Shown piece by piece: positions 1 through 13,200 of a stretch of 64,000 nucleotides of DNA. Below the pieces are notes generated by a model that did no database searches, was not told the origin of the DNA, and saw only the letters and a program-made list of their open reading frames with translations. The stretch is from Phaseolus vulgaris (lineage: Eukaryota; Streptophyta; Magnoliopsida; Fabales; Fabaceae), in NCBI RefSeq assembly GCF_000499845.2, contig NC_023759.2:49202172-49266171 (forward strand). The letters are read 5' to 3'. A program made the position numbers and the translations under genes. How positions within the stretch are numbered: the stretch's first letter is position 1; every line of letters starts with the position of its first letter.

Positions 1-249
1 TTATGAAAGACTATAATCTCTAGTCGATGTGAGATCTCTAACACCACAAGAACACGGTTATAGTAAGAATGGAAGAAAAATTATGTGAATATAAGGAATA
101 AGAGAAAACAAGTTGAATGTGAGTAATAATCTATTCGTTTGTCTATTTCTTTATTCTCTTCTTCTATATGTTAATTTCTATGATTCCAAATCTCAAGTGA
201 TGAGATACCTTTCTTACGATACCTCTATTTCTTATGATACTTGCCAACT

Positions 250-560
250 TTTTAAGGTTAAAGGTTTACAAAGCACCCTGTTTAAGGTGGTAGTGGAGAA
301 TAATTAATAGTTGGAATGTGAAGATAAAGTCCAACACCTCCTAGCTCACATTCAAGGTCATTGTCTAACAGTTTCAACATATTTGTTTCCAATTGTTGCA
401 ACAAAACTTGTTATTGATACTCAATGGTTAACAACATTGAAGACACACCTAGTTAACTATAACAAATGTTTTATCACATTTTATTTGAATGGAGGCATTA
501 ATCACGTGACAAGAAGATACAGTAAGTCACCATACTCAAGCACAATTTCATCAATTCAAG
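250..560 (+). mobile_element. Degenerate Ty3/gypsy retrotransposon fragment (protease region)
   Basis: Conceptual translation in one frame gives a broken peptide with stop codons near 302-310. It then reads through AHIQGHCLTVSTYLFPIVAT and TQWLTTLKTHLVNYNKC to a YLNGG motif. This follows the order seen at the gag-pol junction and aspartic-protease region of plant Ty3/gypsy polyproteins (an IQGH segment, a hydrophobic LP(L) strand, a VLGxQWLxTLG-like segment, then F-x-L/Y-NG). The catalytic D-S/T-G triad is not visible and there is no intact polyprotein, so this is a relic. No LTR was identified around it. The assignment rests on motif order recalled from the family. Confidence 0.5.
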
Positions 561-610
561 CGTTTACATGTCACTGGTGCCATCAAAGACTTGTATACAT
601 TATAACTTAG

Positions 611-2790
611 TCCCACAGAGAATTCAACTACATCTTTGTTGGATTTGCCTACTTGTGTAGAACCTAAAATCTCTCTACTATTGAATCAATACAAATAAAA
701 ATTTGGTGACTAAGGTAAAAAAAAATAAAAATTAGCTAGTTCTTTTTGTTACTTTATCCTATCCTAATCAACATTTCAGATTTTTTCAAGGAGGGTTGAT
801 TACAGAAAAGGTAAGATAGAATAAATATTTTCCCATCATCATCCCATAGTACAGTTAATTACTTTTTTTTTAATTTCTATTATTATTGTAATAGTTGTTT
901 TATTGTCATTTAATTTACTCCATTAGCTATCAACTTAATCTTCTCATCGAACGAATCCTAACAATCTAAAACACGAATAAAGAATATAAGTTCAAAACAT
1001 ACGATTCAACTCATTAAATCCAGTAATGCCCTTCTATTGATTCAATTACTATTTAGCTTATTTAATCTACTATTTTTTTTTTTATCAGCAAGATATCTAA
1101 TCTACTCATATTATTTTTATTAAAATACAAAACCTAATTAAGGTTAAATTCATTTTAAATTTCTGTGGCCTTTTGCAACTCTTTTAATCCCTAAAGATTA
1201 AATGTTTTGTTGAGTCCCTATAAGTTTAAAACCACCAGGATTTTTTTTTTTCATTACACGGATCAAACTTAGAAAGTAGGCATAATGATATGGATTGAAT
1301 TTGAAGAGTCTGGAAAGTTAGATCAGTCATTGAATTGAGATTTTACTGATCAAAATTAATTCGTAACCACAAATTGTTGTTTGATGTTTTTAAACACGAA
1401 TCATTGTAAATAGTATTGTGGATGATAGACTTAAATTTTACTGAATGCGATGTTGGGATACAGTGATAGATATGTAATTATTTGGGCAATCGAAAAAATG
1501 TTTCCCCATTGAGTTTTGCATGAAGTATGTGAGTTTTTGGAGGAATTTAGTTTTGAAAGTATGTAGTATCATTCATTAAATATTAAAATAAATAAATTGT
1601 GCTACCTCAATGGTAACACCTTTATATTATTCATCCATTTTATTAATTTTACTATTTTAAGAATTATATTATGAAATTGTATCACAGTAGTAAAAAAATG
1701 ATTTTTGGGGTTGCTTAGAACTTAGAGAGGAGTGAAAAAAAGAGAAAGAGCATTGTGATAGCATTGCAAAATGGGATAATTGGAAATGATTTATTGTAAT
1801 GATGCACGATACTCGTTCTTATCCCCTTGTGGTGGAAATGAGTAATTTGGTAGTTTGAGAAGCAAATGAAAAGCAGAATGTCAAAGGATGTATCCACAAG
1901 CAAAAACAAAAAAGATACTCATTATATTTGATTTGATATCACATAATCGTGGAGAATTGGTTATTGAAGTGCTTTACATTGCACAATACGCTGAGAAAGC
2001 CATGATCAAGAATCATAATGGAAATTTTATAAAAATGGAAAAAAAAGGTCCAAATTGAATGATATCCAAATGCGAGGGTATGAACGTGCATATGCATTAC
2101 CCTATTTTCCAATTTTCCCTGTAAACAAAAAAGTCAATCTTGGTTTAATTCGAATATTGTCCAAATCGAAGGATATAAGGACCCCACCACCTATTTTTTC
2201 AATTTACATAAAACTTCAAATAAAAGCCAGCTTCGGCGGCAGATCTATAATCACCATTAACAAAATTTACACCAACAATAATTTTAAATTTATAATCAAA
2301 ACCAATTACACAAAGGGAAAATAAAATACACACGCAATATTTCAAATTTCAAATTTATGAACGTACATTTTTATAACTTGTTTTTAGTAATATGTCCTTT
2401 GATAATGTTGTTGATCTCTTTTATAACGAATTTCTTAATTGTCTTTTAAATTCAACATTTATAATTTTTTTTGAAAAATACGCAAAATATCTTATTTTTT
2501 TCCCCTTTCAATCATGTGTTAAATAAATAAATAATAAAAAATTCTTATTTTCATCGTAACCCTACCAATTGAAACTGAGCTATATTAATTAAATATATAA
2601 GTATAGTGAGGGGTATTTCACTATGAGTTCCGGATAGTATACAATCTATTCAAACACTTTCCTATTTTTTCAATAAATTTTAATTTTTTTAGAATGACAC
2701 TATAAATATCCACCGACTGTTTAAGTTCTTGAACATTAATGATATCTTTTACTATTTACTCCAACTGCACATTTAAGATTCAAATTTAAT
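611..2790. other. Intergenic AT-rich DNA, no gene seen
   Basis: Long A/T runs and frequent stops in all frames. Short open stretches (for example 1715-1909 minus and 2055-2324 plus) have no recognisable domain and biased AT-rich composition. No RNA gene recognised. Confidence 0.6.
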
Positions 2791-2971
2791 ATTACTAATT
2801 AGTTGGTATGAGGTTGATTCATTAACATTGGTTAGTGTTGGTATGGTTATTCTTTGTTAATTTGGTAAGCCTTCTAATAGGAGACTGATGTCAAGTATTT
2901 ATGTATAAGGGTTGGACCATCCTTAAAGTGGTCCCTATTTATTTATTTATTTTATTGTTGATAAAAAAAAA
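2790..2971 (+). mobile_element. 3' end of a LINE (L1-like) retrotransposon
   Basis: The stretch GTATAAGGGTTGGACCATCC followed by a TGGTCCC, an ATTT-rich stretch and TGTTGATAAAAAAAAA looks like the 3' UTR and tail of a plant L1-like LINE. The same layout recurs in inverse orientation at 7766-7990 and in diverged form at 45960-46044. No reverse transcriptase is left. The 5' boundary is approximate. Confidence 0.5.
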
Positions 2972-3450
2972 GTTGAAGTAATTCTGTCAATACTCAATGA
3001 TAAAAAAAACCCAACGGATAGAAACCAATTAAATTATCTATTTAAATACAAGATAAATTTTGATATTAACGTTAAAAAAAACTGAAATTTGACTTTCAAG
3101 AAATTAACGAAAACCTTGTTAATCATAACAAAAACATGTTTATGAATAGGATTGAATTAGGTTTCATTAAACTAGTTATGTAACGCAGTCAAAATAATGT
3201 GGGGTGTGTTTAATTTATGTAGTTTTTGTAGGAAATTGGAATGAAATTAAGTGAATGAATTGAAAGTTAATTTGATGAGTGAAGAAGATAAGTATATTGT
3301 TAAATATGGGTTGTCCTTGAATGATGGGAAGTGGTATGGCAATGAGAGAGTGATGTTAGGATTGGGAGTGGACAAATGGCAGGTGCCTTGTTCAAACAAA
3401 AACAGGGACAAATGTTTCCACTTCTCTCTCTCCTATATCTTCTTCCATTC

Positions 3451-3486
<36 letters not shown>
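3451..3486. repeat. (ATA)n trinucleotide microsatellite
   Basis: About a dozen uninterrupted ATA/TAA units some 300 bases upstream of the coding start at 3780. Confidence 0.95.
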
Positions 3487-3573
3487 GAAATAATAGTAAT
3501 TTAAATTTGAAAATAGGGAGTGCCTCAAAAGGACCCTGAAACCTTAATAAAAGCAGATTGTCTTCAACATTCT

Positions 3574-3604
3574 ATGCTCCAACTCCCTACTATCAGTACT
3601 GCTG

Positions 3605-3663
<59 letters not shown>

Positions 3664-3720
3664 CTCAGAAAACTGGGCCTGCAAACCCGGCAACCTCAGC
3701 TGCCCCATTCACATTATTAA
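3574..3720 (+). other. Upstream ORF (48 codons) running through the CT tract
   Basis: An ATG at 3574 opens a 48-codon frame that translates the CT microsatellite as alternating Ser-Leu and ends at TAA 3718-3720, 59 bases before the main ATG. It is in a different frame from the main CDS, whose own frame is also open across the whole interval. If the transcript starts upstream of 3574 this would be a translated uORF. The transcription start is not known from sequence. Confidence 0.45.
3608..3660. repeat. (TC)26 microsatellite in the probable 5' leader
   Basis: An uninterrupted CT/TC tract of about 53 bases, 120 bases upstream of the main ATG. Pyrimidine tracts of this type are common in plant 5' UTRs. 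Confidence 0.97.
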
Positions 3721-3779
3721 ATCCCCCAAACTTCTCACAGACCCTTCACAACCCTTCCTTACCCATTCCAACAACCACC

Positions 3780-5246
3780 ATGGCTGATGCTGCCCTCTGG
3801 CTTCCCTCGCACTTTCTTGCCCATCACACCAAGGACAACTGCAAGAACGCCCATTTCCACGCCCCTTTTGCCTTTCCTTCCGAGTTCCCCTACGAGTTCG
3901 GACTCTCTTCTCCCACTCTCGAATCTTTCGCGGGCTCCACGGGGACCGAAAGCAGCGACGGCGAAGAGGACTTCTTCGCCGGCCTCTCTCGCCGACTCAG
4001 TCAGTCCTCGCTCAACGAACCTCGGAAGCAGCTCTCTGCGATGCCTATTCAACCCGACAATGGGACATTCTCGGAGATTCCGAGGAAGGCTCAGGGTTTA
4101 GTCGGGTCGCCGCAGTCGACGCTGACCGGATTCGGGAGCTGGTCGGGTCGGAGCGCGGTGTCCGGCGACGGAAGCCCGAACGGGTACTCTCGTGTTCCTT
4201 CGCCCTCGACGACGCCGTTTGATGAAAATAACGACCCCTGGGAAGTCATATACGCCGCCGCCGGACAAGTCGCACGATTGAAGATAAATAACAACCATGT
4301 TTCACAGTATGACTTTCAGAACAGTAGGGGTTCAGTTACACATTCTCCGCTTAACCAGAGTTTCAATCAGGTAAGAGAAGCTATTTTTTGTAATTTTTTG
4401 GTTCCTTATTTGCCCTTTCCTTCTAATATATGCTCTGTTTTAACCCTATTACATGTCTATGTAGGGTTTCTAATAATTATTGATGTTTTGTTGGTTCCTT
4501 AGGTTGCGAGACCTAAGCAGCAGTGCGGTTCGGTTTGGGGAAGGCCAACCAAGCCTAACTGGGTCGTTCAGCCGCAACAGGTTCAGGTTCAGAACAGAGC
4601 GCGTGAGTTTGGCCATGAGAGTGTTAATGTGAAATGCACCCGTCCTACATCTTTGCCCCAATCTGCATGGCCCCCTTTGCAAGTTCAGCAACAGAACAAC
4701 CGGGTGCAGTATGGCGGATCCGGGTCTCGGGTTGCTGTACCCGGTACAGGTGGTGGATCTTCTGTGAAAAGGGGGTGTGGTGGAACTGGGGTGTTCTTGC
4801 CTCGTCATTATGAAACAACCCCTTCTGAATCTCGCAAGAAAACTGGTTAGTGGTTATTTGCCTCTTCTCTGTATGTCGCCGTCGTTGTGCTGGTTGACGT
4901 TGTCTCATGGTGTGTTTTTAATTTGGTCAGGCTGTGGTCCTGTCTTGTTACCAGCAAAGGTGGCTCATGCCTTGAACATGAAAATGGATGACCTAAATGG
5001 GGTTAACCAACAACGCTTCTCGAGCGCCTTTGCTTCGGATTACGGTAAGTTAGTCTTTAAAGTGTAATCTTTTGAACAAGCAAAGTTCTTGGCATGAGTG
5101 TTGAACTCACTTTTTCTGGGTTTTTTTGGCTTACAGAGGCGATTTTGGCGAGAAGAAAGGCGGTTCTGATGCAGCAGAGATTAAGTGTTGGACGAGAAGA
5201 GGCAGCTAACTGTGAAATTCGCCTACCACAAGAGTGGACTTACTAA
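3780..5246 (+). CDS. Uncharacterised plant-specific protein, four exons, 385 aa
   Basis: Exons 3780-4370, 4503-4845, 4931-5044 and 5137-5246 join in frame to 385 codons plus TAA. All introns are short GT-AG (132, 85 and 92 bases). The start is the ATG at 3780 in a strong context (ACCACCATGG); the open frame upstream has no better ATG. The protein begins MADAALWLPSHFL, has an acidic Ser/Glu stretch near residues 55-65 (ESSDGEED), then a low-complexity Ser/Gly/Gln-rich middle. It has a short conserved-looking block GCGPVLLPAKVAHALNMKMD in exon 3 and ends LPQEWTY. No signal peptide, membrane span or catalytic motif is visible. The overall layout and C-terminus recall a small plant family that includes Arabidopsis At3g54000 and At5g59050, which have no settled function. 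That link is from memory. The gene model is well supported; the function is unknown. Confidence 0.85.
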
Positions 5247-6164
5247 CACTTTTGAAGCTCTAATTGCTGCTGGGAAAACTTGTGCGGAGAAGAAATGAAA
5301 TAGATTGTGGCAGTGTTATTTGGTTGATTTGGCAGAAGATGAAATTGAAGAATGTGTTTGGGTAGTTTAGTTGAAATAAGGGATCCACTTTTTCTTTCTA
5401 GTTCTAGTTATAGGAAGAAAAGATAGGAAGCAGCTTTTGGGAGCTGGTTTAGTTTTAGTGGAAGGAATAGTGAAAGGATAGGAGATTAGGCAGGGCTTTT
5501 TCCATTTTTACCCTTTTAATATTAATATTATAATCAGTTGTAATAACAATAATACGATAAAAGGTGGTCGTTTTGTATGGTTATGGTTATGGTAATGATG
5601 ATAGTGATGGGGCTAAAGCGCAAGGTATGGCTGAACGATGTCCAAGTTTGAATTGAAATGAAGTGATGTGTTGTTCAGGTGAAAAGGCGTGGTGATTATG
5701 GTATACAGTATGTGATAAATTTTAGTAATAAAATTATGGTTTGTGCAGTTGTGTGTATTGGCTCGAAAACAGGGGTGAAGAAATTTGAATGAAAAAGGAG
5801 GGATTATGTAATAATGGAAGGAAAGAATAGAATAGAATAGAGGGGTCCATCGTTGTTGTTCTCCACAGCTTTTCCTTAAACTGCGAACGAACCAATACAT
5901 GTTTTGAAAGTGGCGTTGGAGGCATTTTTTGATTTCGACTAGGTCAATTATTTTTGGTTTCAAAATATTGTGTTTGTTGTCTTGTGTCCTCTACCCTAGC
6001 TATTCCATTATTTTATGGGTGTAACTAACGGTACGGCGGATTATTTTAACTTTTACACTCTTCCATTCGCTTTATTCAAACATACCAACAAACTACTACT
6101 AACTTTAACTAAACCATCACTAATGTTCCACATTATTTACTTACTACTACACTCGTTAAACAAT

Positions 6165-6204
<40 letters not shown>

Positions 6205-7731
6205 ACCTTTTTACGTATTTATCAACTCTAATTATTCAAACTTAAATAACATACAATTCGTTTCAAGCAAGTTTATGACCAAAGTTAATTGAAATATTAA
6301 TTATATTTTAAGGATGTAAAATTTATTGGGCTCATTTTTAATAGAAAATTGAAGTTTAAAACTTTCTCAGGTGTTTAACTGTAACCCGAAGATAACGTGT
6401 GGTTAGGGTGGTGTTATCACAGTGGAAATTACTTTTACGAATATGATGAATGAAAAACAATATTTTACTGTTTCTGATCGGGCGTCAAAAAGCAACCAAA
6501 ATCTTTATCCTCGCAGAAAAACAAGTTGAATATTCAAGAATTGAGGTTGTGACTCCTTTAGACTAGAAAATGACATGTACCTCGTTTTACTTCATTCCAA
6601 AAATCCAGTTGCTGTAACGAGAATTGATTTGCACTCTATTTACTTGGGCTACGCTATTTTTGTTGTATTAATTTTGTTGCGTACAGAATTCACAAGTAAA
6701 TATTTCAACTTCTAGTAAAATTAATTTCAAGCATAAAATCTTTGAAACATTTATAATATTAAAGTTTGCGTTGATGATGTTCGAGATTTACATTAATTAA
6801 AAATAAGTATATTTTATAATATATAAGTAAATACAAATTTTATTTATAAATTAATATTATAAAGTTAAATTAAAATTTTAAAATCTACCTTTTGTTATAA
6901 TATCAAGTTATCTAAAATTTATAAAAAAAATTGTTGAATTTATAAACATCTACTATCACATCATTATCAAAATATATACTCTAAAAGTTGGAAAAGTTAT
7001 GTTTTGGAAATCTACGAAATATTAAAGCAAAGCGTGTAAATAAACTTAAAGCAAAAGTAAGAAGGTTGTAGTAGAGATAGGTTGTACCCACGTGAAGGGT
7101 CTCAAACACTGAACTCAACAGTTACCAATAGTTAGTGTGACATCATGGGTTTCCATTTTTATTACTTTTGTTTTCCACGATGTGATGTGTTTTCTTATTG
7201 GGTGAATAGGGCTTTAACCTGCTTATTTTGTGGCCCATGTCTAGCCGTAAATCACGTTTTTATGGGTCCATTATGGACCCAGATTTTTTTCTTCTCGGTC
7301 CATTGTATTTTTATACCATTTCTGCTATTTCCGTGACTAGTACGAAGTAACGACCACACTAACAAAAAAACCGGAGAATAAAATGGAACAAGTCTACACC
7401 ACGAATTCAATATTCTCACTACGCCTTATCAACAATAATTAACTATGCACAATAATGATGAAATTATTAAGTTGACTGCATATTGTAGATAAAATAAGCT
7501 AGCTTACAAGTATTCTTTATAAAACAAATATAATTTTTTATATACATTTTTGAAATTCAAATTTGATATTTTAAATTATTTTTTTATTTTATCCCAAATA
7601 AAAAAATACAAAACAAATTAATACATTATTAAATGGTAATTGGACAACTGACTCGATTCATTACTGAGCAACATACATTGAGACAATTAAAATTCGAGCA
7701 TAAATTAGATTAGTTTTTTAAATCAGCAATG

Positions 7732-7760
<29 letters not shown>
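5247..7760. other. Intergenic DNA with 3' UTR of the upstream gene, no further gene seen
   Basis: The first few hundred bases are probably 3' UTR. The rest is AT-rich, with a (TA)n tract at 6170-6200. Minus-strand open stretches at 5613-5963 have no recognisable domain. No RNA gene recognised. Confidence 0.55.
6170..6200. repeat. (TA)n microsatellite
   Basis: About 15 uninterrupted TA units. Confidence 0.95.

Positions 7761-7766
<6 letters not shown>
7735..7766. repeat. (TA)n microsatellite next to a LINE tail
   Basis: About 16 TA units abutting the poly-T end of the inverted LINE fragment that follows. Confidence 0.95.
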
Positions 7767-7775
<9 letters not shown>

Positions 7776-7990
7776 TTATCAGCAATAAACAATGAATAAA
7801 TGTGAGTCACTTTAGGGATGACTCAACCCTTATACAAAACACACGACCTTTAACCTTGTTCACAACACACACCCCGCCAACACCTAAGAACTTAAATAAA
7901 ATCGAAAAGAACTACTTACAACCCTCACTCTTAAATCCAAATAAGACATCAAAACAGCTTGCATAAAGCTATAGATTTTACTCCTACTAG
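7766..7990 (-). mobile_element. 3' end of a LINE (L1-like), inverted
   Basis: Read on the minus strand, the segment ends TTGCTGATAAAAAAAAAAA, preceded by GTATAAGGGTTGAGTCATCC and a TAAAGTGACTC stretch. This is the same arrangement as at 2790-2971. No coding part of the element remains. The far boundary is uncertain. Confidence 0.55.
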
Positions 7991-9660
7991 AAAAAAAAAA
8001 CAGATTATTAAGAATCTCCGATGCATAACAATTTGTGCATGAGAGTATATATTATGGAAGATACAATAATAATTCGATAGCAGGTGGTCTAATAATTCTA
8101 AAAAATAATCATTAAGATAAATTCAAAATAATTATTATGAAATTTACATTCAGTCTTAATTTTTAGTCGATATATTTAACACTATAAAATATCTTAATTT
8201 TTAGTTGATATTACCCGCAATAAAGTTATTGATTAAACTTGTTCTATTGGTCTATTTAAGTTTCGAGTAGGTTGAAAGGCGCAAGATTTGGATTCTGATT
8301 TTTGTAAGATAGGAATTGATTTCTTAGTTTATTAACAGAGAAGTACATATATATCACATTAAACACAACAAAATTATGATATGTGTCATCTGAATGTGGT
8401 TATTATTATTATAAGGTTGATTTTATAATTCGGTGCTTGAAAATGCTTGTAGTCTTATCCCAAATTAATGATTGATTTGTGAAAGGAAGCTTTGTTTTTC
8501 AATGATTTGATGTCTGAAGTAGGCACTCAGTGTTGGAACTAATTACCCACAAAACTTGCATCATAAATGCCTCTTTTTTGGACTCATCTTATCACTAACT
8601 CACTGGCGTGCACTCAGTTAATCATTTGCAACTCACAATGTATTCAAAATTTCAAAAATATAACATTTATTCTTTAACATGTAAAGTCTCTCTTCTTTTT
8701 AGTCTCCTTCTTTCCCTTTCGTTGCATTGATTACTCATTCAGTCATCAAAATCACCAATCATCTATAGCTTTCTTTGCAAATATATGCAGCTCCCTTTGT
8801 CACCTTCACCCAAAGTCAGCGTAAGAGTTAAGACATCTCTTTTGACATTATTAGTGTTTCAATGATTGCCAATACAGAATCAACTTTAGAGTTGAAGGAA
8901 TCTTGCATTTTCTTCAGCAGAATGCGGAGAAACACATGGGGCCATCATGCAACAATTCATCCTAACAATCTGCTACAAAGAAACTCTACCACAATGCTAT
9001 AATACAATCTACTCAAATATATTTCTACCTGCGATTAAATATAATTTTAACTCATTTTCGAGTAAGCATCTGAAAAATATGCACAAAATTACCGAAGAGG
9101 TAGAGAACACACACTATAGAATGTAATTCTCTACCCAAGATTTCTTAGAAGAGAGGGTTGGGGAAGGTGAGGGTCTGAATCTATGTAAAATTCTTTTGAT
9201 CTCATAAGATATATTTTTTCGTATATTTGATAATTTTGGATTCAAGAATAGAAAGATTCGGTAAACAAAAATTATTTTCAGAATAGAAAATTCAGAAGAT
9301 AAAAAAATTATTTTAAAATATTTTTTTGTAACACAGTTTTTTGACTTTGAGAATGGTAAATCCAAAATTCATAAAATATAAGAATATGATCCGAAAACAT
9401 TCGAAAAAGAGTAATTCGAAACTCATTTTAAAGGGTAAAATAGTCTTTTCAGAAAATGATAGAGTGCGGGGACAAAATTGTTGGGGGTGGAGGAAGAAAC
9501 GTCCCTCGCACTAATGTTCTTAAGAAAAAATTCAACCAAGTGGATCTGAATATCTAGCCCAATTATGTATGGGCCTTAATGAGCTAATTAAATGGCTTAG
9601 GAGGATATTAGGCCTAGCCCGTTAACTTTTAACACAATGGATCCTTTAGTGTGTTAGTTG
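7991..9660. other. Intergenic AT-rich DNA, no gene seen
   Basis: No ORF with a recognisable domain. A minus-strand open stretch at 9114-9365 is low complexity. Confidence 0.55.
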
Positions 9661-10034
9661 GACTGTTTCTTCCTGCACCTCCATACCTTCTTCTCTCACC
9701 TTTATAAATTTTCGAATTTTCAAAAATACCCTTCTATAATATTTTGGATTACGTAATCTGAAAGTCATTTTTTAAATTTGTAATTAACTTTCGGATTACA
9801 TAATCAATCCAGAAGCCTTTTTTCAGATGCATGATTACTTTCTGGATTACATAATCCGAAAGTCTTATTTAGCTTTTGGATTATGTAATTTGGAAGTCTT
9901 TTTTTAAATGAGTTTTCAGATTACATAATCCAGAAACTAATCTATGGAAGTGACACCAGAAGAATAAAAATGTATTTTCATGTTGAGTATAGAAGTGGCA
10001 AAAGAAAATACGGAGGTGCCGGGAAGAAACATTC
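9661..10034. mobile_element. Mutator-like MITE, 374 bp, copy 1
   Basis: Starts GACTGTTTCTTCCTGCACCT. Its right end read on the other strand starts GAATGTTTCTTCCCGGCACC, giving an imperfect terminal inverted repeat of about 25 bp. It is flanked by a perfect 9-bp direct repeat, TGTTAGTTG (9652-9660 and 10035-10043). A 9-bp target duplication is the hallmark of the Mutator superfamily. The interior carries five near-palindromes around GGATTACATAATCC (near 9750, 9793, 9853, 9878 and 9920). No coding capacity. The copy at 59927-60295 is related in inverse orientation. Confidence 0.85.
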
Positions 10035-10260
10035 TGTTAGTTGATAACCTTGTTTTGACATAACAACAAGGTCATAACTGTATCAGATGACTAATCATGG
10101 CTACATTCTAAGTGGAATCTTAATTGAATAAATATCCAATTCAATAATCTGCAGATGCATGCATAAAAATAACTGATTTTTTTTTAAGGAAAACTAAGTC
10201 ACAAGTAGTGTAAGTTTTGTTGCATGAATGTTTTGGATTGACAGGTAAGAAGGAATATAA

Positions 10261-13200
10261 TCAAGAGGGTTGAAAAGTGAATGAGTCGAATGAGAGAATG
10301 TAAGTAAGCAAGGCTTCCAAAGAAGAGCATGAAGAGCCACCTTGTTGGAGGCAAACCTTGGCCTCTTCCTTCAATTTGAGAGCTCTGTCTCTGATCTCCT
10401 TGGCTTCATCATTACCATCCATCAATCTTCCAATGATTCTCTCTATCTCCCCTCTGTCCTCTAGCTGCAATCCAACCCTCCAAACATGGCTCACATACCT
10501 TGCATTAACTTTTTGGTCGGTGAAAAAGGGCATGCATATCATAGGAACCCCTTCACAAATACTCTCCAAAGTCGAATTCCAACCACTGTGAGTCCAAAAT
10601 GCACCTACTGCTGAGTGTGCCAACACCTCTTGCTGAGGGGCCCATTTCACTATGAGCCCTCTCCCTTCCAGACTCTCCACGAACCCACTTGGCAGTGCCT
10701 CCACCCATTCAGACTCCTTCATAAGCCCCTCTCGAACCACCCATAGAAATGGGTGCTTGCTATTGGCTAAACCCCAGGCTATCTCCAAGAACTCAGTCTC
10801 AGTTATTGCAGCAAGACTCCCAAAACTCACATACACCACGGAGTTGGGTGGCTTTGTGTCTAACCAAGCTATGCAACTTTGGTCTTGTGAGATCAAACTG
10901 CTACAGGAAGCGGAAGAAGGAAAATACTTGTGCAAGGGTCCTATTGGAAACATTGGTATGGAAAACTCTTTGCTCACTTTTCTCAATGCACCTGACTCCA
11001 AACCTTCAAAGGAGTTCCAAATCACTCCCAAGGAACCCTTTGTCTCTTTCAAGAATTTTCCCAATAATTCGTAATATTTTTCTGGCTCCTCCGTCTTGAT
11101 CAGAGGCAGGTCTTTCACTCTCAGTGGTGCTAGTTCTTCCACTTCCTCCTCCAAGTTGCAATCCACTGTTGCAAAATTTAGTAACAATCTGACTTATGTA
11201 AAATAGATTTTCAATCTTGAATTTCAATATAATTTAATAATATAAAATGATATATTGGTTAATATGAAAGGTTATATATTGATGATTTCCATAATGATTG
11301 AGAAAGATAAAGAATATAAGGTTTCAAATGAAATTGTCTCAATATTAACTATCAAGAATTTACAAAAAAAAATTGTTAAAAAATAGAATAAAAAAAGTGA
11401 TTAAAAAAATTACTCACTTGATGTTCACATAAATGCTTATTTCTATAGTATTGATTATTTAACACCTAATACTTCAAATTACATCCATCTTATCTTATGC
11501 TTTATTATTTTATAAAAATACATCTATTACCTAAGTAATCTAACCACTTAAAAAATGTGTAATCTGGAACAAAAGAAAAAATGGGATGTGAAAAAATCAT
11601 TTTCTTTATTTCTATTACAATATTAAACGTGTCTATATATATATTATTAATATTATTTTGGGCTTTGATTTTACATCTACATGCAAAATGCACAAAACTA
11701 GTAGATTATTGCTAATCGTAGTTTCGTCACCATTACTTTTACACATTCCCCATCACTCTTGCATTTTACTTTCGGTTCTAGACAAAATAAATAACATGAA
11801 AAGAAATGAAAATTTAATAATTTCGAAAAAAAAATCCTGATTTACGAACACATAATCTAAACAGTCAAAAGATTATTAATGATATTAATATATTTAGCGT
11901 TTATACAAAAATGCACTACAGTAGATAATTTTGAAAATATTATTATCCTTATTAATTTCTATAAAACACGTAATCAAACCACACAATAAAAATCAAGTTC
12001 AAAATTTATAAAAATCATACTTTGAAACTGCTTAAGAATTTGTTGGGAGGTGTCGGCGAAATCTTCATATATGACAGCTGTCTACTGTCATGCATTCCTT
12101 GAATAGCGTCTACTTTTGTAGTTCTTTATGTGAATCTCAGATGTGTCTATACATTATATTACACAGTTTTTTTTATACCATAATATACATTAAAAATTCA
12201 TATTTTTCATATACAACTATATTATAACTCCTAATATTATTATTTTAATATTATTTTATATCATTTATTATATCATTTATTATATGTATTTATTTTTAAA
12301 CCCATCACATAACAAAATATACCACTTTATCACCTTTATTACTGAACTATGATAATCTAATATTATAATAGAAAATATAAATTTAGCAATCACATTTCCT
12401 TCCCAAGCAACAACATATAAATATAAATATAATTGAAGGAGTTAATCGAATTTTAAAAACGAGTATAAAGTGTCTTGAGTATACTAAATGTGTAGTTTGA
12501 TTTTACAATATACCATCCTTTTTTAGGTTTCACTTTTAATTATGAATTAAATCCATCTTAAATTTAAATAGTTCATTCAATTTTTAAGAGTAAATCTAGA
12601 CCATAGTTCTTATATATTTTATGAGATGATAAGGTCTTGTTTTAAAATAAGATTTGATTAAAACACGAGTCAAGTAACTTATTTATTTTATTTTTTTAAA
12701 TTCTAGTAAAAACATTTTTATAAACTCAATATCCCTCAAACCTTAAAGAAAAAAAAACGATATTTAATTCAAAAGTTCAATTAAAAATCGTATATCAAAA
12801 CACAAATTCAAAAAGGTGATGAATTAAAATACGTGTATGTTAACCAGAGTCGAAAAATGGGTTTTGAATTGAAGTAGCATTTGAGAAAACGATCAGAACT
12901 CATTTTAAAATCTACTTTCTAAACATTTTAAGAAAATAACTTTCTTTCAGTGTGACGTTCTTCTGCATATACGGTATCCAGTTGCTAATTTAGTAGGAAA
13001 GTGAATGAGTAAGAAAAGTGGTTTTTTGAAAGACGAAAATGCAATTAACCTTGTTGTTGTGTGGATATGTAACCTCTTTCTCTGAACAAAGGATAGGCGG
13101 CGAAAGCAACAAAGGAAGACACGCCACTAGTTCGCAGTACAATCCTCGGAAGCTTAAGGTTGTCGGCAACACCTTGAGTGAAGTGACACATAGCATCTGA

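Noticed and set aside
3759..4298. Overlapping ORFs on the other strand and in another frame at the 5' end of the first gene
   Set aside because: They shadow exon 1, which is GC-rich; they have no domain.
5862..5890. miR396-like string (TCCACAGCTTTTCC)
   Set aside because: Only the first part resembles miR396; the rest differs and no matching opposite arm was found.
5613..5963. Minus-strand ORF of 116 codons
   Set aside because: Low complexity with no known motif, and located in the likely 3' UTR/intergenic DNA.
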